Below, piece after piece: positions 7,420 through 10,327 of a stretch of 10,327 bases of DNA. How positions within the stretch are numbered: position 1 is the first letter of the stretch; every line of letters begins with the position of its first letter. The DNA comes from an uncultured Bacteroidales bacterium (GTDB lineage: Bacteria > Bacteroidota > Bacteroidia > Bacteroidales > Lentimicrobiaceae), in contig CALMDN010000434.1 in assembly GCA_937864935.1 (NCBI GenBank), positions 1 through 10,327 of the forward strand. The letters run 5' to 3'. The translations under genes were made by a program, and so were the position numbers. The notes under the pieces were generated by a model. The model was given only the letters and a program-made list of their open reading frames with translations, made no database searches and was not told where the DNA came from.

Positions 7420-7707
7420 GCTTTTTTATTTGAAAATCAGCATAAAAGACATTTTTAAGCGTTTTGGCACCCACTTCCGACAGTGAGGTTGTATACTGTT
7501 GGGAGCAGGATTCTACTCTTTTGGAATGTTGGATCAGCATGACCCAGAATGGCAGTGCAATAATTGACAATGCGGCCTGGCAGTGAGTTTTCCGTCTTAA
7601 AATCCTGTCAGGACATCCGGAACGGATTGTCATCCCGGATGAAGATTTCAGTAAAATAAATCTTTCAGCTCCATTTTAAAAGGCAATGGTGGTATGCAGG
7701 TTTTTCA
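7420..7707. other. Gene-free stretch between the cold-shock gene and the peptidase gene
   Basis: I see no convincing gene here. The longest open frame (minus strand, 7403-7633, 76 codons) resembles no family I know and runs into the cold-shock promoter. Two small inverted repeats occur: TCCTG-T-CAGGA (7603-7613) and CATCCGG/CCGGATG (7614-7620 with 7635-7641, 14-base loop). Neither has a T tail. The stretch could be a decayed gene or plain spacer. No RNA gene was recognised. Confidence 0.4.
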
Positions 7708-7715
7708 TAACTTTA
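7708..7715 (+). promoter_or_regulatory. Possible -7 box of the peptidase gene
   Basis: TAACTTTA matches the TAnnTTTG consensus except for the last base. The same octamer occurs just before the gene at 10017. No good TTG element lies at the expected distance upstream, so the support is weak. Transcription from here would start near 7720, at the foot of the hairpin at 7722-7765. Confidence 0.3.
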
Positions 7716-7721
7716 ACTCTT

Positions 7722-7765
7722 CGGGAGCTGCCGGAATACATAGGTAATTCCGGCTGCTGAGCCCG
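7722..7765 (+). repeat. Strong hairpin just upstream of the M28 peptidase gene
   Basis: Bases 7726-7737 (AGCTGCCGGAAT) pair with 7747-7758 (ATTCCGGCTGCT) at 11 of 12 positions, with one T-T mismatch and a 9-base loop. The stem extends by CGGG (7722-7725) pairing with CCCG (7762-7765) across a 3-base bulge. No T run follows, so it is not an intrinsic terminator. It ends 25 bases before the ATG and may lie in the 5' leader. Confidence 0.6.
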
Positions 7766-7790
7766 GATTCAACCAATATCAGATTGCAAT

Positions 7791-9359
7791 ATGCGGATAA
7801 TTTTGCTTTTTACCCTTTCGGGATGGCTATGGTCAGTTTCCCTGTTTTCACAGATAACGGTGCCTGCACCCTTGAAACAGGATTTTGCAGGTACTATGGG
7901 ATTTCTCTCTTCAGGCTGGATGCAGGGTCGTGAGGCCGGCAGCAGGGAGAGTTTCATGGCAGCCGATTATCTTCTTTCGCAGATGATGCAGCTTGGTCTT
8001 CAGCCAGGTAACGGTGCCGGATACTTTCAGGACTTTGACATTGTCCGGTATCAGTCAAGCGTAAGCAGTTTGCGCATAACCACTTCTGACGGTAAATCTC
8101 TGACAGAAAGCAGTTTCGTTTCAGGGCGCGATTTTGTGGTGGATGCCGGCCCCCAGGACTTTTCGGTTAGGGCATCCATGGTTTTTTCCGGCCATGGCAT
8201 TGTTGCGCCGGAAGCCGGTATTGACGATTACCATAAACTCAATGTTGCGGGTTCGGTGGTGGTGGTACTCGACGGCTTTCCTTATTTGAAAAAAGCTTCT
8301 GTGGCCGACCCTGCCTCAATTGCCCCTGTGGTTGACGAAAGCCTGTTCAGCCTGAAGTCCAGGCGCAACCATGCCTTCAGCCGCGGAGCAAAGGCCCTGA
8401 TCGTGATCTGTTCCGACAAAAAACTAGCGGAATATAATGCTGAATCGGGAAGTCAGGTCGCTGAATACCCGGCTTTCACAACCAGCTCATCTCCTTTTCC
8501 TGCCTACACCGATCATTTCTGGGCCTTGCCAGATGACCAGACTGACCTCCCGGTTTACTATATCAGCCAACGTCTTGCAGCACTGATTCTTGGTGCTGAT
8601 CACCCGGTGTTCGCCGAATCGGAAAAAACCGGAGATATCCGTAAGAACCATTCCCATGGGAAGATCAGCAACCGTGAGATCCAATTATCCGCCACCTATC
8701 AGACAGAACGCCTGAGCGGACGGAATGTACTCGGCCTGATCCGGGGCACCGATACCAGCCGCTGTGTGGTAATCGGTGCTCATTACGATCATCTGGGTCA
8801 ACGCAACGGACTTGTGTACCATGGTTCCGACGACAATGCCTCGGGGGTAGCCGGCATGCTGGCATTGGCCGCCGCCTGGAAAAGAGCGGGGGTTCAGCCT
8901 CCGGTGAACCTGCTGTTTGCTGCCTGGGCCGGTGAAGAAAAAGGTCACCTCGGTAGCCGGTACTTTACCGGAAACCACGATTACAGGCATACCGGCATCC
9001 TGCTGAACCTCAATTTCGATATGATCTCACGCAGCGATGAAGCCGATACAACACGTAACATCCTCAGTATCGGAATGCTGCAGGGGAGCAACGATCTGAG
9101 GCAAATGGCAATGATGGAAAACAGCCGCCTGAATCGTCCGTTTAAACTCGACCTCTGGGAGACAATGGGTGGGGGAGGAAGTGACTATGCCGCCTTCTCT
9201 CTGAGGAAAATCCCCGTGATGAGCTTCTTTACCGGATTTCATCAGGATTATCACTCCCCCGGCGATACCTTTGCGAAAGCTGACCTTGAGAAAATGGAAG
9301 CCGTACTGCAGCTGGCCAACCGCCTGCTTGTGGCCTACCTGTCGCTGATTATCCGGTAA
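7791..9359 (+). CDS. Secreted M28-family zinc metallopeptidase with PA-like domain
   Basis: This 522-residue exported peptidase should be a two-zinc aminopeptidase or carboxypeptidase of family M28. The signal peptide is residues 1-21 (MRIILLF, a hydrophobic core, cleavage near SLFSQ), so the protein acts in the periplasm or outside. Residues 35-65 carry the MQGREAGS and AADYLLSQ segment typical of Bacteroidota members. A protease-associated (PA-like) insert lies at about 120-290, including the VAGSVVVVLDG strand. The catalytic domain is about 310-520. Ligands and catalytic residues are all visible: H331 and D333 (GAHYDHLG), D347 (GSDDNASG), the E382-E383 pair (AGEEKGHLGS), D410 (NLNFDMISR) and H488 (DYHSPGDTF). 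An active enzyme is therefore expected. There is no T9SS tail. The next gene follows 16 bases later and is probably cotranscribed. Exact peptide specificity cannot be deduced. Confidence 0.93.
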   Translation: MRIILLFTLSGWLWSVSLFSQITVPAPLKQDFAGTMGFLSSGWMQGREAGSRESFMAADYLLSQMMQLGLQPGNGAGYFQDFDIVRYQSSVSSLRITTSDGKSLTESSFVSGRDFVVDAGPQDFSVRASMVFSGHGIVAPEAGIDDYHKLNVAGSVVVVLDGFPYLKKASVADPASIAPVVDESLFSLKSRRNHAFSRGAKALIVICSDKKLAEYNAESGSQVAEYPAFTTSSSPFPAYTDHFWALPDDQTDLPVYYISQRLAALILGADHPVFAESEKTGDIRKNHSHGKISNREIQLSATYQTERLSGRNVLGLIRGTDTSRCVVIGAHYDHLGQRNGLVYHGSDDNASGVAGMLALAAAWKRAGVQPPVNLLFAAWAGEEKGHLGSRYFTGNHDYRHTGILLNLNFDMISRSDEADTTRNILSIGMLQGSNDLRQMAMMENSRLNRPFKLDLWETMGGGGSDYAAFSLRKIPVMSFFTGFHQDYHSPGDTFAKADLEKMEAVLQLANRLLVAYLSLIIR

Positions 9360-9375
9360 TCAAACCCTATACATC

Positions 9376-9858
9376 ATGGAAACAATTAAACAGGAACCCG
9401 AATGCTGCCCGGAGTTTAACCCGGAACCCTGGCACGACAGATTTCACGACTGGAACGGGAAACCCTTTATCCGCGACCACGTGCGGACCTTTTTTTTCAT
9501 ACCACTCAATTTTGGCAGCGTTATGCGCAGGATCATGGGGAAGGTAGAGCAGGCCGGTGCGGAAATGCCGGACTACCTCTGTCTTTCAGATCACACTTCC
9601 CGCTGGAATATGGATGTGTATCTTGCCGTAAATAAAAGGATTGAGAACGCCGATAACCGCAATTTCACCGGACGGTACTACAGCCGGGTATATGAAGGTA
9701 AGTTCAGCGAAACAGGCAGATGGACAGAGGAATACAAAAAGTCGGTTGCTGAACAGGGGCTGACCATTGATCGGTGGTACATGTGGTACACCACCTGCCC
9801 GAAGTGCGCCCGCAAAACCGGCAGGAATCCTGTAGTGATTCTCTGCAGCGTGCACTGA
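9376..9858 (+). CDS. Uncharacterised 160-residue CxxC protein
   Basis: I do not recognise a characterised family. The protein has no signal peptide or membrane segment, so it is probably cytosolic. It is rich in Trp, Tyr, Asp and Arg, with conserved-looking blocks: an N-terminal CCPEFNPEPW (C10, C11), an LCLSDHTSRWNMD segment (69-80), a YYSRVYEGKF segment (101-110) and WYMWYTTCPKCARKTG (135-149). C141 and C144 form a CxxC pair. With C10, C11, C69 and C157, metal binding or redox chemistry is possible but unproven. ATG 9376 begins 16 bases after the peptidase stop, with no promoter or terminator in the gap, so the two probably form an operon. Codon use resembles the neighbours, which argues for a real gene. 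I have the impression that similar proteins occur in other Bacteroidota, but this is from memory. Confidence 0.8.
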   Translation: METIKQEPECCPEFNPEPWHDRFHDWNGKPFIRDHVRTFFFIPLNFGSVMRRIMGKVEQAGAEMPDYLCLSDHTSRWNMDVYLAVNKRIENADNRNFTGRYYSRVYEGKFSETGRWTEEYKKSVAEQGLTIDRWYMWYTTCPKCARKTGRNPVVILCSVH

Positions 9859-9884
9859 ACTAATTAACCATTTTTAAAATTTCC

Positions 9885-9918
9885 TTTGGCCGCCAAGCCG
9901 GAAGAAACCTTAGCTTTG
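9885..9918 (+). promoter_or_regulatory. Probable promoter of the exported protein gene at 10017 (distal)
   Basis: TTTG at 9885-9888 is followed after 22 bases by TAGCTTTG (9911-9918), a full match to the Bacteroidota TTTG and TAnnTTTG elements. The start of transcription would be near 9923, giving a leader of about 95 bases before ATG 10017. Confidence 0.55.
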
Positions 9919-9978
9919 CATGCAGGCAGGTGCTGATGCTTCCGTGTCCTGCTCCCTGTTCCGGATAAAAGCCTCAGT

Positions 9979-10011
9979 TTTGGTTGTTCCGGTCACGATT
10001 CCATAACTTTA
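9979..10011 (+). promoter_or_regulatory. Possible second, proximal promoter of the gene at 10017
   Basis: TTTG (9979-9982) and TAACTTTA (10004-10011) are 21 bases apart, a fair match to the consensus with the last base of the -7 box differing. Transcription would begin within a few bases of the ATG, giving a nearly leaderless mRNA. This is weaker than the distal candidate. Confidence 0.3.
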
Positions 10012-10016
10012 TTGCC

Positions 10017-10327
10017 ATGTTTAAAAAACTCCTGTTCATTGCCCTGGCGACACTTTTTTTGCAATCAGCAAAGGCTCAGCACAGCGCCAGCGATCCGCTT
10101 GCCAGCCTGATCAACCAGACACTGATGCATCAGTTGTTCAACGATTTCGACCGTAGCCAGGTGGTGGATTACCTGGCCCCCGGCTACTATGCAACCGACG
10201 CTGAAACAAAGGGTAATTCCGCTGGTTTTGCGGAAACCGATTATTACGAAACCGCCCTTCTTGCCCGCGATGGCGATTACTACCAGCGCGAAGTCACCCG
10301 GATGCTTTCCGCTTCCCTTGTCCCCTA
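10017..10327 (+). CDS. Exported protein of unknown function, 3'-truncated
   Basis: The frame opens at ATG 10017 and stays open to the right edge, so 103 N-terminal residues are visible. The first 20 residues are a clear Sec signal peptide: basic FKK, a hydrophobic core (LLFIALATLFL) and cleavage near SAKA-Q. There is no lipobox cysteine. The mature part begins with a short polar linker and continues as a mainly helical, acidic and tyrosine-rich segment (for example the HQLFNDFDRS and ETDYYETALLARDGDYYQRE segments). I recognise no domain. It follows a gap of 158 bases that carries two promoter candidates, so it is probably a separate transcription unit. The start is supported by the signal peptide and by the upstream -7 motifs. 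Confidence 0.75.
   Translation, partial: MFKKLLFIALATLFLQSAKAQHSASDPLASLINQTLMHQLFNDFDRSQVVDYLAPGYYATDAETKGNSAGFAETDYYETALLARDGDYYQREVTRMLSASLVP

Noticed and set aside
7550..7585. Direct repeat TGGCAGTG at 7550-7557 and 7578-7585
   Set aside because: Only two copies of an 8-base word, with no third copy or regular spacing. Chance is sufficient.
7403..7633. Minus-strand open frame of 76 codons upstream of the cold-shock gene
   Set aside because: It resembles no known family and its 3' end covers the full-consensus cold-shock promoter. It has no visible promoter of its own.

Overview
The window looks like a chromosomal segment of a Bacteroidota bacterium, probably class Bacteroidia, of moderate GC content. 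Four things point there: a secreted protein with a type IX secretion (T9SS) C-terminal sorting domain, start codons without Shine-Dalgarno sequences, several upstream motifs of the Bacteroidota sigma type (TTG or TTTG, then TAnnTTTG), and the protein families themselves. I see no insertion sequence, CRISPR array, rRNA or tRNA.

Left edge (1-919): the 3' end of a secreted Asp-box (sialidase-like fold) protein with a T9SS tail. Positions 1010-5718, continuing to 7080: a compact four-gene plus-strand efflux cluster. It holds a MarR-family regulator, a lipoprotein membrane-fusion adaptor that overlaps marR by 4 bases, an AcrB-like RND inner-membrane pump and a TolC-like outer-membrane channel. Together the last three make a complete tripartite drug or toxicant exporter, and the MarR protein is the obvious local regulator. 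A nearly perfect 14-bp inverted repeat covers the predicted -33 element of the marR promoter, which fits autorepression that would also control the pump.

Centre (7115-7420): a convergent minus-strand cold-shock protein with its own promoter. It shares a hairpin terminator with the efflux cluster. Positions 7420-7790 hold no convincing gene, but a strong hairpin (7722-7765) lies directly before the next gene.

Right part (7791-9858): a secreted M28-family metallopeptidase with all expected zinc ligands, then 16 bases later a small conserved-looking cytosolic protein of unknown function with a CxxC motif. After a promoter-bearing gap, an exported protein of unknown function starts at 10017 and runs off the right edge.

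Most of the window is ordinary core and efflux content. The points most worth a second look are the marR operator-promoter overlap, the lone N-terminal cysteine of the MarR protein, the hairpin before the peptidase, and the unknown 160-residue protein.
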